Shown here piece by piece: positions 8,658 to 17,253 of a stretch of DNA of 64,000 bases. A model generated the notes under the pieces. The model was not told where the DNA came from and searched no databases. It saw only the letters and a list, made by a program, of their open reading frames with translations. Position 1 is the stretch's first letter, and every line of letters starts with the position of its first letter. Origin of the DNA: Enterobacter cloacae complex sp. R_G8 (lineage in GTDB: Bacteria; Pseudomonadota; Gammaproteobacteria; Enterobacterales; Enterobacteriaceae). The DNA is taken from contig NZ_CP102246.1 in the NCBI RefSeq assembly GCF_024599795.1, positions 2,418,001-2,482,000 of the forward strand. Reading direction: 5' to 3'. The position numbers and the translations under genes were made by a program.

Positions 8658-9329
8658 TTATTCGGATATTTTGATTAGATCCGGCCCCTGATTCTTCACA
8701 TTACCCACAGCACGTGTCACAGCATGCCAGATAAACTTGTCTGCGGGAACAGCACCGTCGCCAACAATCTCTTCAGCTTCTTTCCCATCAACATCTTGGC
8801 GCATCCACTCGCGCGCTGCTTCTGGCGACAGAACCAGTGGCCGGCGGTCATGAATGTCGACTAGACCTTTATCAGCCGCAGACGTTACGATGAGAAAACC
8901 TTCGGCTTCGTCGCCGCGCTCGAATGGCGTGCTGCCAATCGCTGCCATGAAAATGGGCTGGCCATCTGCCCGGTGAATAAAGTAGGGCTGTTTCTTGTCG
9001 CCTTCCTTTTTCCATTCGAACCATCCATCGGCGAAGCAGATCGCACGGCCATGCTGCCAGAGGGGCTTAAACATCCTGCTGGTTGCAGCGGTTTCGACAC
9101 GCGCATTAATAAGTGGCGGTTTATCCCACCACCCGGGCGCGTAACCCCAGAAAACAGGATCGAGGTGCAACTGCTCGTCTCGTTCGCTCAACAGCAGGAC
9201 TTTAGTACCGGGAGCCACGTTGTACCGACCAATAGGTTCAGGTTCATAGGCAATGTCACGATCAGCTCCGTCGGCTAGGTAAGCCAGATACTCTTCACGG
9301 GTTTGAGCTTGTGCAAAACGTCCGCACAT
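8658..9329 (-). CDS. yedK: SRAP-domain abasic-site protein (YedK/HMCES family)
   Basis: A 223-residue SRAP protein. All active-site residues known from E. coli YedK are at the same numbers: Cys2 (after Met removal the N-terminal nucleophile), Asn75 in NARVET, Glu105 in WFEWK and His160 in IHDRRPLVL. Known: YedK and human HMCES form a stable thiazolidine crosslink with abasic sites in single-stranded DNA and protect them. The gene faces away from umuDC and has its own ribosome-binding site (GGAGG). Its neighbourhood with an SOS polymerase suggests a phage-carried damage-tolerance module. It is the last intact gene before the attachment site. Confidence 0.93.
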   Translation of the reverse strand: MCGRFAQAQTREEYLAYLADGADRDIAYEPEPIGRYNVAPGTKVLLLSERDEQLHLDPVFWGYAPGWWDKPPLINARVETAATSRMFKPLWQHGRAICFADGWFEWKKEGDKKQPYFIHRADGQPIFMAAIGSTPFERGDEAEGFLIVTSAADKGLVDIHDRRPLVLSPEAAREWMRQDVDGKEAEEIVGDGAVPADKFIWHAVTRAVGNVKNQGPDLIKISE

Positions 9330-9386
9330 GATTACCTCCAGTCGTCAAACTGAAAGTATAGAAGAAACGAAGAGGGGGGAATCGTA

Positions 9387-9424
9387 GCTCCAACAGCCCA
9401 TGTTTCGATTGAGACTGTTGGAGC
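9387..9424. repeat. 10-bp perfect inverted repeat next to the prophage end
   Basis: GCTCCAACAG and CTGTTGGAGC flank an 18-base loop and are followed on the plus strand by eight A residues. The tract is on the wrong side for a terminator of either neighbouring gene, so this may be a protein-binding palindrome near the attachment site. Confidence 0.5.
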
Positions 9425-9511
9425 AAAAAAAACAATGTGTACAAATTTGCGTATTAAAACTCAAAATCGATAGCGGATTTATTAACTATCACATTGATTT
9501 TAAATGAAAAG

Positions 9512-9544
9512 CTATGCAGTCTTATAGCCGCTATCGTAAGGCAT
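9512..9544 (-). pseudogene. sapC: sapC start interrupted by prophage; attachment site
   Basis: As in E. coli, the sapC ATG (9542-9544) lies inside the last codons of sapB. The frame reads [10 protein letters not shown] and stops; E. coli SapC begins MPYDSVYSEKR, so only the first five codons are sapC and the rest is phage DNA. The attachment core must therefore include about 9528-9544, which also contains the sapB stop region. SapC is the second permease of the SapABCDF transporter. The remainder of sapC, with sapD and sapF, should lie beyond the other prophage end outside the window, possibly with a phage-supplied start. Confidence 0.82.
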
Positions 9545-10496
9545 ACCATTCCTTATGCTTCAACGGGTTGGCCATTGCACCCAAAATATCGGAAATCACG
9601 TTAACAATAATCACCAGCGAACCAATCACCATCACGCCGGCCGATATGGCAGCGTAATCCTGCTGACGAATAGCGTTAATCAGCCAACGTCCAAGACCCG
9701 GCCAGCTAAAGACCATCTCGGTGATCATCGCCAGAGTCAGCATGGTCGAAAACTGCAGCCCAAGACGCGGGATGACAGGAGGGAGCGCGTTGTGCAGGAC
9801 ATGACGACGCAGGATCGTCAGGCGAGAGAGTCCCCGCGTGGCAGCCGCTTTGACATAGTTCTGATCAAACACGTCCATGGTGCTCAGACGCATCAGACGG
9901 ATGACTTCTGTGGTGGGTGCCACCGCAAGTGTCAGCACCGGCAATACCATATGACGCAGGGCGCTGACGATCATTTCATGACGCCAGACGGAGTCAGACA
10001 GCCATGCATCTATAATGGCAAATCCGGTTACCGATTTAACCGTGTAAAGCAGATCAAAGCGGCCCGATACCGGCAGCCAGCCCATCGTCAGCGAGAAGAA
10101 CATCGTCAGTAACAGCGCCAGCCAGAAGACCGGGATAGAAAAACCGAGCAGGGCGAGGGCGCTGATAAATTTATCCTGCCATTTGTTGCGATAAATCCCC
10201 GCCAGCATGCCTACCGGAATACCGACCATCAGGGCAAAGCCGAAGGCCAGAATACAGAGCTCCATCGTGGCCGGAAAAACCTCCTTCAACTGCTCAGAGA
10301 TAAGCTGTCCGTTGATACTGGAGACGCCAAAATCCCAGTGCAGCAGGCCGTTAAACCAGAACAGCCAGGCATCCCACAGCGACGACCCCTGAAGCGGGGC
10401 GTGTGGCGTAAAATAGCTCAGACTGAAGCCAACAAAGGTCAGTAAAAAGAGGGTCACCAGCAGCAACAGGAGTCGACGCAAGGTAAAAATAATCAT
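9531..10496 (-). CDS. sapB: SapB, ABC transporter permease
   Basis: A 321-residue inner-membrane permease identical in length to E. coli SapB, ending KHKEWYALR as expected, so the prophage has not damaged it. Six hydrophobic segments are visible and the permease EAA-type loop lies around [15 protein letters not shown] to [14 protein letters not shown]. Known: SapBCDF takes part in antimicrobial-peptide resistance in several enterobacteria and exports putrescine in E. coli. Its start overlaps the end of sapA by 4 bases, the usual operon arrangement. Because sapC is cut off, this permease may lack its partner in the lysogen. Confidence 0.95.
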   Translation of the reverse strand: MIIFTLRRLLLLLVTLFLLTFVGFSLSYFTPHAPLQGSSLWDAWLFWFNGLLHWDFGVSSINGQLISEQLKEVFPATMELCILAFGFALMVGIPVGMLAGIYRNKWQDKFISALALLGFSIPVFWLALLLTMFFSLTMGWLPVSGRFDLLYTVKSVTGFAIIDAWLSDSVWRHEMIVSALRHMVLPVLTLAVAPTTEVIRLMRLSTMDVFDQNYVKAAATRGLSRLTILRRHVLHNALPPVIPRLGLQFSTMLTLAMITEMVFSWPGLGRWLINAIRQQDYAAISAGVMVIGSLVIIVNVISDILGAMANPLKHKEWYALR

Positions 10497-12133
10497 GGTT
10501 TTTTCACCTCTTGTTCTTTTTCGCGGGCAACCCCGGCGAAGGAGGCGTTGCCGAACGGGCTCAACACCAGGCCTTTAATATCGTAACGATAGGCCTGCAG
10601 ACGCAGGGATGAGGCCAGCGGCAGCACGGGCAGATCCTGAGCCAGGATCTTTTGCGCTTCATCATAGGCATCAATGCGTGACGAGAGCTGTTGTGATGCC
10701 AGTGCTTTTTGCAGTACGGCGTCGAACTCACGGTTACACCAGTGAGCGTAGTTGGTCTGCGAGTTTATTGCCGCGCAGCTCAGTAACGGACGGAAGAAAC
10801 TGTCCGGGTCGTTACTGTCAGTCGCCCAGCCCGTCAGCGTGAGGTCATGGTTCATATCCATCAGGCGCGCTTCCTGGAAACGCCCCTCAACCGGTACGAT
10901 GATTACTTTTACCCCTACCTGCGCCATATCTGCCTGTAGCAGCTCGGCGGTTTTCAGTGGGCTTGGGTTCCAGGCCTGGGAGCTGGTCGGCACCCAAAGT
11001 TGCAGCGTCAGGTTTTCAGCCCCCAGGGCTTTAAGCTGTTCGCGCGCTTTTGCGGGATTGTATTCGGTGATTTTGGCTTCACCGTCATACGCCCACGAAG
11101 CGCGCGGTAAAATAGAGGCAGCGGTTTCCGCGGTGCCGTAATAAATCGACTGCATCAGACGCTGGTTGTTAATGGCCAGCGCCAGCGCGTGACGGACGGC
11201 CGGGTTATTCAGCGGCGGCTTATCGGTGTTAAAGGCGAGGTAGGCAATGTTCATGCCCGGGCGCAGCGTCAGACGCAGGCGCGGATCGTCACGTAAAATG
11301 GTGAGCTGACTGGCGGCAGGCCAGGCCAGCACGTCGCATTCGCCGGTCAGCAGTTTCGACAGTCTTCCCGTTCCGCCAGAACCCAGGTCGACCACTACCT
11401 GCGGCATCAGCGGCGTGCCGCGCCAGAAGTGCTCATGGCGCTGCAGACGAATGTATTGCCCGGCGCGGTATTCGGCCAGCTGGAACGGACCGGTGCCCAC
11501 TGGCTGGCGGTCAAGCAGCTCCTGACGATCCTGCTTGTTCAGGTTTGCCGCATACTCAGCAGACATGACGGACGCATAGTGGGTGGCCAGATGCCAGAGG
11601 AAAGAGGCATCCGGGCGCGTCAGAGAAAATTCGACCGTCCGGTTATCCAGTTTACGCACGCTTTTAACGGTGTCGGCAAACTGCAGGCTGTCGAAATAGG
11701 GGAAATTCCCCCCGTTGACGTTATGCCACGGATGATTGCGGTTGAAGATCCGCTGGAACGTAAAGACCACATCGTCTGCATTCAGTTTGCGCGTAGGGGT
11801 AAACCACGGCGTATGCTGAAACGCAACGTCATCACGCAGACGGAAACGGTAGGTTGCGCCGTTGTCCAGCACTTCCCAGCTTTCCGCCAGTTCAGGAACC
11901 AGACGGTAGGTGTACGGATCAACATCAAGCAGACGATCATAAAGCTGAGCGGCAAGGGTATCCACAATCAGGCCGCTGCCCGCTTTCTGCGGGTTGAAGG
12001 TATCAACCTGGCCGCTGACGCAGTAGACGAAGCCGCTGTCACGAATATCAGGCTGCTCAGCCGGCTCGGGTGCAGCGAAGGCCTGGCTACTGAACAGACT
12101 GAGTGCAAAAAAGGACGATAAAACCAGACGCAT
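10493..12133 (-). CDS. sapA: SapA, periplasmic peptide-binding protein
   Basis: A 546-residue extracytoplasmic solute-binding protein of family 5, one residue shorter than in E. coli. The signal peptide [20 protein letters not shown] is followed by the mature protein, which keeps the family features ([41 protein letters not shown]). Known: SapA binds antimicrobial peptides or heme in Haemophilus and Salmonella studies. It is the first gene of the sap operon and overlaps sapB. No clear Shine-Dalgarno sequence precedes the ATG. Confidence 0.95.
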   Translation of the reverse strand: MRLVLSSFFALSLFSSQAFAAPEPAEQPDIRDSGFVYCVSGQVDTFNPQKAGSGLIVDTLAAQLYDRLLDVDPYTYRLVPELAESWEVLDNGATYRFRLRDDVAFQHTPWFTPTRKLNADDVVFTFQRIFNRNHPWHNVNGGNFPYFDSLQFADTVKSVRKLDNRTVEFSLTRPDASFLWHLATHYASVMSAEYAANLNKQDRQELLDRQPVGTGPFQLAEYRAGQYIRLQRHEHFWRGTPLMPQVVVDLGSGGTGRLSKLLTGECDVLAWPAASQLTILRDDPRLRLTLRPGMNIAYLAFNTDKPPLNNPAVRHALALAINNQRLMQSIYYGTAETAASILPRASWAYDGEAKITEYNPAKAREQLKALGAENLTLQLWVPTSSQAWNPSPLKTAELLQADMAQVGVKVIIVPVEGRFQEARLMDMNHDLTLTGWATDSNDPDSFFRPLLSCAAINSQTNYAHWCNREFDAVLQKALASQQLSSRIDAYDEAQKILAQDLPVLPLASSLRLQAYRYDIKGLVLSPFGNASFAGVAREKEQEVKKP

Positions 12134-12199
12134 AATTTTTAAGGTATTGTATGTTAAGTGGCTATCTTACTAATATTAAACGAAATTATCCAGTGTCGT

Positions 12200-12430
12200 T
12201 TATCCCTGAGGGCATCCTGGGGGCAGTAGCGCTTGCAGTCGCTCATTCAGCATACCAACCTGATCGGCGTTCATACCGACTCTCCACTTTGAATATACCT
12301 CATTAACCATCTTAGCATTTTCATGCCCTGTCTGACTCGCGATAAACGAAGGATTCGCCCCGACAGACCGTATGCGGTTAGCAACTGCGTGCGTGATTGG
12401 CTGATGGAACTCACGGCAGACATCTTCCCG
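12200..12430 (-). pseudogene. Phage-type tyrosine integrase, 3' remnant
   Basis: Read on the minus strand, 76 codons encode the C-terminal end of a lambdoid-type integrase: ITHAVANRIRSVGANP, then FIASQTGHENAKMVNEVYSKW and NADQVGMLNERL. These match the region from the catalytic His/Arg helix through the xGHxxxxMV..VY motif and the tail of such enzymes. An in-frame TAA at 12431-12433 closes the frame upstream and no start or N-terminal domains remain. A 76-residue ORF in another frame (12271-12501) is not the real frame. The remnant marks a former integrative element between sapA and the type I secretion operon. Confidence 0.75.
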
Positions 12431-12433
12431 TTA

Positions 12434-12774
12434 CCTCGCGATGCGATATTGAGTGGGCAATAAAACCCCATAATAAAGTGCGCGCTGTTTATCTTGTGCA
12501 AGCAGGATGCGATAGCGTGAATTATTATTGAGGCGATGCATTACAATAAGAAATATTCACTAAACGTATTCTTTTTTAATTAATGGTTGCGTTGCGAGTA
12601 ACGTTGATTTATATACTGATCCTCTGATTCTGCAATTTGGCAGGGCGAAAGGAAAAAAGAATAAAATGAATCGTCATAACATCTAAGAAAATTACAGTTT
12701 TCTGTTGGGGCATACCGATCGGCACTGCACCTGGTTGTCTGCTTTTTTATATTTATTGTTAAATCTTTTTCATC
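12434..12774. other. AT-rich intergenic region before the secretion operon
   Basis: I see no convincing gene here. The stretch is AT-rich and presumably carries the promoter of the type I secretion operon, but I cannot assign -35/-10 elements or operators with confidence. No Shine-Dalgarno sequence is evident before the ATG at 12775. Confidence 0.5.
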
Positions 12775-14559
12775 ATGAACGTCTCGCGTCTTTCTCATGG
12801 CATGAGAATTGACCAAAACATCAGAGGGTTAGGGGTGATTGAACCTTTGGGGCTAATTAAGAATTTTGCACGCGTTCGCACACGCATATTCGTGACGATT
12901 GCGTTTTTCTCATCGGTCATAAATATACTGATGCTGGCGCCATCTATTTATATGTTGCAGGTTTACGATCGCGCGCTGTCATCCGGGAATACCACAACGC
13001 TTTTTATGTTGACGCTGCTGGTGTTATTTATGTTTGCCGTCATGGCACTCCTTGATTACGCGCGTGGCATCGTTATCATCCGATTGGGTAATCAATTTGA
13101 TAATGCGCTTTCGCCTGCACTCTATACCGCTGCATGTGAAAGTAATCTCGTTAAGCACAGCCCGAATGCCGGGCAGGCTATCAGCGACCTCACCGTTATA
13201 CGCCAGTTTGTTACCGGCCCGGCGTTATTTGCGGTTTTTGATTCCATTTGGTTTCCCGTGTATCTCGGCGTTATTTTCCTTTTTAACACCTGGCTCGGGG
13301 TGTTCTCGCTTTCAGGCGCATGTCTGCTGCTGGCCCTGGCGTTTATCAACGAAAAAACGACGCGTCAGCTTTTGAATGAAGCCGGGGGGTATGCCTTGAT
13401 CTCAAATCACCAGGCTAACAGCACCTTACAATCTGCCGAGACGCTGCATGCCCTGGGGATGACTGACAACGTTAAGGCGCGCTGGTGGCGTGGGCATCTT
13501 CAGTTCCTTTACTGCCAGAGTGCGGCCAGTGAACGCGCTGTATTGATGTCTGCCGTCACCAAAACCGTACGTATGGCGCTTCAGTCCCTCATGCTGGGGC
13601 TGGGTTGCTGGCTGGCGATCCTGGGGGACATCTCGCCGGGCATGATGATCGCGGGGTCGATTTTGCTCGGAAGAGCGCTTTCACCGGTGGAACAACTCAT
13701 CAGCGTGGCGAAAGGCTACCGGTCAGCTCGTCTGGCATGGGAACGCGTGGTTCGTCTGACGGGAGACTTTCCCCCGGCGCAGGAGAGCATTCGCCTGCCG
13801 GCTGCGCAGGGTGTGCTCACGGTGGAAAATGTCACCGTTTTCCCCCCGGTAAACCCCCGGCAGCCCATATTGCAAAACATCACTCTGCGGGTAAACCCGG
13901 GTGAGGTGCTGGGAATTGTGGGAGCCAGCGCATCGGGGAAATCCTGTCTCGCCAGAGTGTTGTGCGGTGTCTGGCCTGCCGGAGAGGGGGATGTCAGGCT
14001 GGATGGGGCGGATATTTATCAGTGGCAGAAGCAGAAGCCGGGTCCCGGAATCGGCTACTTGCCGCAGGACGTTACGCTTTTCACGGGAACCCTCGCTGAG
14101 AATATTGCCCAGTTTGGTGAGATTGATTCAACACAACTGATCGCCACGGCAAAGATGGCCGGGATCCACGACATGATTTTGCGTATGCCTGACGGGTATA
14201 ACACCCTGACCGGCGAGCAGGGCATGGCCCTGTCGGGTGGGCAAAAACAGCGCATTGGCCTGGCCCGGGCGCTGTACGGCAATCCGGCACTGGTGATCCT
14301 TGATGAGCCCAACGCTCACCTCGATGAATCGGGTGAGCAGGCTTTGCAGCAGGTTATCCGGCAGCTCCGGCAGCAGAAAAAAAGCGTTGTCATCATTTCT
14401 CATCGTCCGGGAATATTGCCGCTGACCAGCCATCTGCTCGTCCTGGAAGGCGGAAAAACCAAGCTTTATGGCCCAACGGCACAACTCTTACAGCAATCAG
14501 CCCGCCCGGTAAATAAGACAAACAGCGTCCCTGCTGAACAAGGAAAAGCCCATGCATAA
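12775..14559 (+). CDS. Type I secretion ABC exporter (LipB/PrtD-like)
   Basis: A 594-residue inner-membrane ABC exporter half-transporter of the PrtD/LipB group. The N-terminal about 320 residues form the membrane domain, opening with hydrophobic segments and APSIYMLQVYDR, the family hallmark. The nucleotide-binding domain has Walker A GASASGKS near residues 383-390, signature LSGGQKQR near 485, Walker B LVILDEP and the H-loop IISHR. There is no C39 peptidase or C39-like domain. It overlaps the next gene by 8 bases. Known: such exporters recognise an uncleaved C-terminal signal of RTX proteases or lipases. The ATG at 12802 is an alternative start. The substrate is almost certainly the lipase encoded last in this operon. 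Confidence 0.9.
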   Translation: MNVSRLSHGMRIDQNIRGLGVIEPLGLIKNFARVRTRIFVTIAFFSSVINILMLAPSIYMLQVYDRALSSGNTTTLFMLTLLVLFMFAVMALLDYARGIVIIRLGNQFDNALSPALYTAACESNLVKHSPNAGQAISDLTVIRQFVTGPALFAVFDSIWFPVYLGVIFLFNTWLGVFSLSGACLLLALAFINEKTTRQLLNEAGGYALISNHQANSTLQSAETLHALGMTDNVKARWWRGHLQFLYCQSAASERAVLMSAVTKTVRMALQSLMLGLGCWLAILGDISPGMMIAGSILLGRALSPVEQLISVAKGYRSARLAWERVVRLTGDFPPAQESIRLPAAQGVLTVENVTVFPPVNPRQPILQNITLRVNPGEVLGIVGASASGKSCLARVLCGVWPAGEGDVRLDGADIYQWQKQKPGPGIGYLPQDVTLFTGTLAENIAQFGEIDSTQLIATAKMAGIHDMILRMPDGYNTLTGEQGMALSGGQKQRIGLARALYGNPALVILDEPNAHLDESGEQALQQVIRQLRQQKKSVVIISHRPGILPLTSHLLVLEGGKTKLYGPTAQLLQQSARPVNKTNSVPAEQGKAHA

Positions 14560-15865
14560 TAGCGATGCGCAGAAGACGCCCCTTGTTGACGTCGTTCCGT
14601 TTGTCCGCCTGGGCTGGGTAGTGTTGCTGGCAGGGCTGGGATCTTTCTTGCTCTGGGCGGCACTGGCGCCGCTGGATAAAGGTGTTGTTTCCACCGGAAC
14701 CGTGGTGGTGGACGGCTACCGTAAGGCCGTACAGGCACCCACAGGCGGTGTGGTGACAAGCATCGCCGTCAAAGAGGGACAGACGGTACATAAAGGCGAC
14801 CTGCTGGTGCTGCTCAGCCAGCAATCGACGCTCGCCCAACTCTCCGCTGCGCGCCAGCATTATCTGACGTCGCTCATTGCTGAAAACCGCCTGCAGTCTG
14901 AGCTGGCGGGCATGCAAACGCTGACCTTACCCCCTGAGACAGAAGACGAAGCCCTGCGGGATGCGATCGAGCCCATTGTGGTTCAGCAACGCCAGCTTAT
15001 GCATGCCCGGCAGGAAGCGCTAAAAAATGCTCAGGAAAACGATGCTCAGGCCATCGCTGGGCTGGCACGTCAGCGCGATTCGCTTGCCAGAACCTGCGAG
15101 ACGAAAGCGCAAGGGCTTGCGTTGTTAAATCGTCAACTCAGAGACCTGAAGCCACTGATGGAAGAGGGCTATTTCCCTCGTAACCGCTTCCTCGATATCC
15201 AGGTGCAATCGGCGTCTCTGGCGGGCGAGGTGGGCGAAACCCGCAGTAAAATAGTGGAGTTAGGTAATCAAATAGCGCAGCTCGAACGCGGCATGCAACA
15301 GCGTTTGGTTGACAACCGGAAAGATATAGAAACGCAAATTGACCAGCTTCGCCTGCAGGTCAGCGAGAGTAAAAAACAGCTGACGCTCTCTGATGTCGAT
15401 CTCTCCCTGACCCGCGTCGTCGCACCGCAGGACGGTGTGGTGATGAACCTCGCGCTTGTGAGCGATAGCGCGGTGGTGAGTGCCGGAGAGCAGCTGTTGG
15501 AAATTGTCCCACAGACATCTCCCCTGATTATCGACTCACAGATTGACGTCGCCCTGATCGATAAAGTCCATAAGGGTATGCCCGTCACTCTGATGTTCAC
15601 CGCCTTCAACCAGCAAAGCACACCGAAAATCCCGGCCCGGGTAGCGCTGGTGTCCGCGGATCGCCAGACCGATCCCACGACTCAGCAGCCGTACTACAAG
15701 ATTCAGATCGCCGTTACGCCGGAGGGCATGAAAAAACTGGAACGTGAGGATATTAAACCGGGCATGCCAGTAGAGGTCTTTATAAAAGCCGGAGAGCGCT
15801 CGCTGTTGAGCTATCTGTTGAAACCCATCATGGATCGTGCGTCGCGGTCGTTCATCGAGGAGTAA
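14552..15865 (+). CDS. HlyD-type membrane fusion protein (LipC/PrtE-like)
   Basis: A 437-residue periplasmic adaptor with one N-terminal membrane anchor (residues about 20-42), a biotinyl-lipoyl-like half-motif (VQAPTGGVVTSIAVKEGQTV), a long coiled-coil hairpin of about 200 residues, and the returning half (RVVAPQDGVVMNL) followed by the beta-barrel domain. This is the HlyD/PrtE architecture that bridges the ABC exporter and the outer-membrane channel. The start overlaps the exporter gene and the stop overlaps the next start (TAATG), so the three genes are translationally coupled. Confidence 0.92.
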   Translation: MHNSDAQKTPLVDVVPFVRLGWVVLLAGLGSFLLWAALAPLDKGVVSTGTVVVDGYRKAVQAPTGGVVTSIAVKEGQTVHKGDLLVLLSQQSTLAQLSAARQHYLTSLIAENRLQSELAGMQTLTLPPETEDEALRDAIEPIVVQQRQLMHARQEALKNAQENDAQAIAGLARQRDSLARTCETKAQGLALLNRQLRDLKPLMEEGYFPRNRFLDIQVQSASLAGEVGETRSKIVELGNQIAQLERGMQQRLVDNRKDIETQIDQLRLQVSESKKQLTLSDVDLSLTRVVAPQDGVVMNLALVSDSAVVSAGEQLLEIVPQTSPLIIDSQIDVALIDKVHKGMPVTLMFTAFNQQSTPKIPARVALVSADRQTDPTTQQPYYKIQIAVTPEGMKKLEREDIKPGMPVEVFIKAGERSLLSYLLKPIMDRASRSFIEE

Positions 15866-17226
15866 TGATGTTTACCGCAAAATTAATACCTGTTGTGTAT
15901 CTGCTCGCGCTGATGACGTCCTTTTCAGCAGCTGCGCTGACACTGACCCAGGGCTGGTTCATGGCGCTGGACAACGATCCGCAGTACCGCGCTGCCGTGA
16001 AGGATCAGCTTGCCGGAGAAGAGTACATCCCCATTGGTCGCGCCGGGTTACTGCCAAAAGTCAGCGTTAGTTATCAGCGTGCACCGCGTAACTGGCAACG
16101 GCAGCAGTACCAGCAGACAAATTTGTTGGGGGAGCGTTCTGAGGTGGTGCAGCATCAACAATATGACAGTTATTCGGGATCGGTTACCGTTGTTCAGCCG
16201 CTGTTTGATTATGATGCCTACGCGGGATATCGCATCGGCATCATCAAAAAAATGCAGTCAGATGAACGCTACCGAAGCAGTCTGATTGATCTGCAAGACC
16301 GTTTCATTACCGCCTGGCTGGATCTTACCGAGGCGCATCAGCGGCTCCAGCTTGCGACTCTGCATCGTCAGGGGCTGGAAGAACAGAAAAAGCAGGCTCA
16401 GCGACAGTTTGAGGCCGGTGAGGGCGCAGTAACGGATGTCACAGAGACCGCCTCTGCGCTCAGTCTGGCGATTGCGGATGAGGTGGAGGCGCGCGATACG
16501 CTGGATACGGCTAACGTTGCGCTATCGGCGATCGTGGGCATGGATCTTTCGCAGACGGCAGCGCTGCCGATACTCGGTGAAAAGCCGCTTAAGCTGCCGC
16601 TGGCATCAAAAGACTATCGATACTGGGAACAAAAGGCGGCCGCGCATAATCCCGATATCCTTTCTGCCGGACATAGCGTGGAAGAAAAACGCTATGAAAT
16701 TGAACGCAGCCGCGCTGGTGCGCTTCCCCGGGTACAGCTTTACGCGATGCATTCGGAGAACGACTCAAGCAACGACAATACCATTCACCAGAAATATCGT
16801 ACCGACAGCATAGGTTTGCGCGTCAGCATGGATCTGTTCTCCGGGGGCGGCGTTTCCGCCTCCATTCGTCAGGCGGCGGCCCGCTATGAGCAGGCAAAAT
16901 ATCTTCATGATGCACAGCGGCTGGCGACCTACAGCGAAATTAAAAAATCCTTAAATAAATGCCTCCATGCGTCAGAGCGCCTGGCTGCCTATGCTTCCGC
17001 GGTGGAGGCCGCCAGGCGACAAATTGAAGCGACGAAAAAAAGCATTCAGGCAGGTCAGCGCATGAATATCGATTTATTAAATGCAGAACAATCTTTCTAT
17101 AAAACCAAAGTTGAGCTTACTGCAGAAAAACATGCTGTCATTAAGGCATGGGTCAGTTTGCTCGCGCAGACGGGCGAAATAAACAATGATAACGTTATGT
17201 TACTTGATTCGTATTTTGCTCAATGA
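15865..17226 (+). CDS. TolC-family outer-membrane channel (LipD/PrtF-like)
   Basis: A 453-residue TolC-family protein with a signal peptide ending near ALMTSFSAAA, then the duplicated outer-membrane efflux repeat with long helices and a variable-length beta region (residues about 60-110). It resembles the dedicated PrtF/LipD channels rather than housekeeping TolC. The ATG at 15865 overlaps the preceding stop; ATG at 15868 is equally possible. Presence of a dedicated channel means the operon is self-sufficient for export of its lipase. Confidence 0.92.
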   Translation: MMFTAKLIPVVYLLALMTSFSAAALTLTQGWFMALDNDPQYRAAVKDQLAGEEYIPIGRAGLLPKVSVSYQRAPRNWQRQQYQQTNLLGERSEVVQHQQYDSYSGSVTVVQPLFDYDAYAGYRIGIIKKMQSDERYRSSLIDLQDRFITAWLDLTEAHQRLQLATLHRQGLEEQKKQAQRQFEAGEGAVTDVTETASALSLAIADEVEARDTLDTANVALSAIVGMDLSQTAALPILGEKPLKLPLASKDYRYWEQKAAAHNPDILSAGHSVEEKRYEIERSRAGALPRVQLYAMHSENDSSNDNTIHQKYRTDSIGLRVSMDLFSGGGVSASIRQAAARYEQAKYLHDAQRLATYSEIKKSLNKCLHASERLAAYASAVEAARRQIEATKKSIQAGQRMNIDLLNAEQSFYKTKVELTAEKHAVIKAWVSLLAQTGEINNDNVMLLDSYFAQ

Positions 17227-17253
17227 TTGTTGATAATAAACAGAGGGACGACT

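Larger units (their letters stand above)
1..9544. mobile_element. Right part of a lambdoid-type prophage
   Basis: The stretch carries phage tail genes in the lambda-like order host-specificity protein J, accessory tail proteins, tail fibre, followed by moron-type genes (cor, DNA invertase, umuDC, JAMM-motif protein, SRAP protein). It stops abruptly at the sapB/sapC junction, where the chromosomal sap operon begins on the minus strand. The head genes, lysis genes and integrase must lie to the left of the window. Known: lambdoid prophages place lysogenic-conversion genes near the end downstream of the tail genes. Inferred: the right boundary is at about 9528-9544, because sapC homology stops after five codons. 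Confidence 0.9.

Noticed and set aside
9335..9360. Possible LexA box before the SRAP gene
   Set aside because: The dyad there is CAGT-N6-ACTG, not CTGT-N8-ACAG, so SOS control of this gene is not supported.
9400..9560. tRNA gene as prophage attachment site
   Set aside because: No tRNA-like cloverleaf is present; the boundary falls in sapC coding sequence.
11429..12121. 230-residue plus-strand ORF opposite sapA
   Set aside because: It is fully antisense to conserved SapA and shows no domain or start signal.
12271..12501. 76-residue minus-strand ORF upstream of sapA
   Set aside because: It overlaps the integrase remnant in the wrong frame; the recognisable integrase words lie in another frame.
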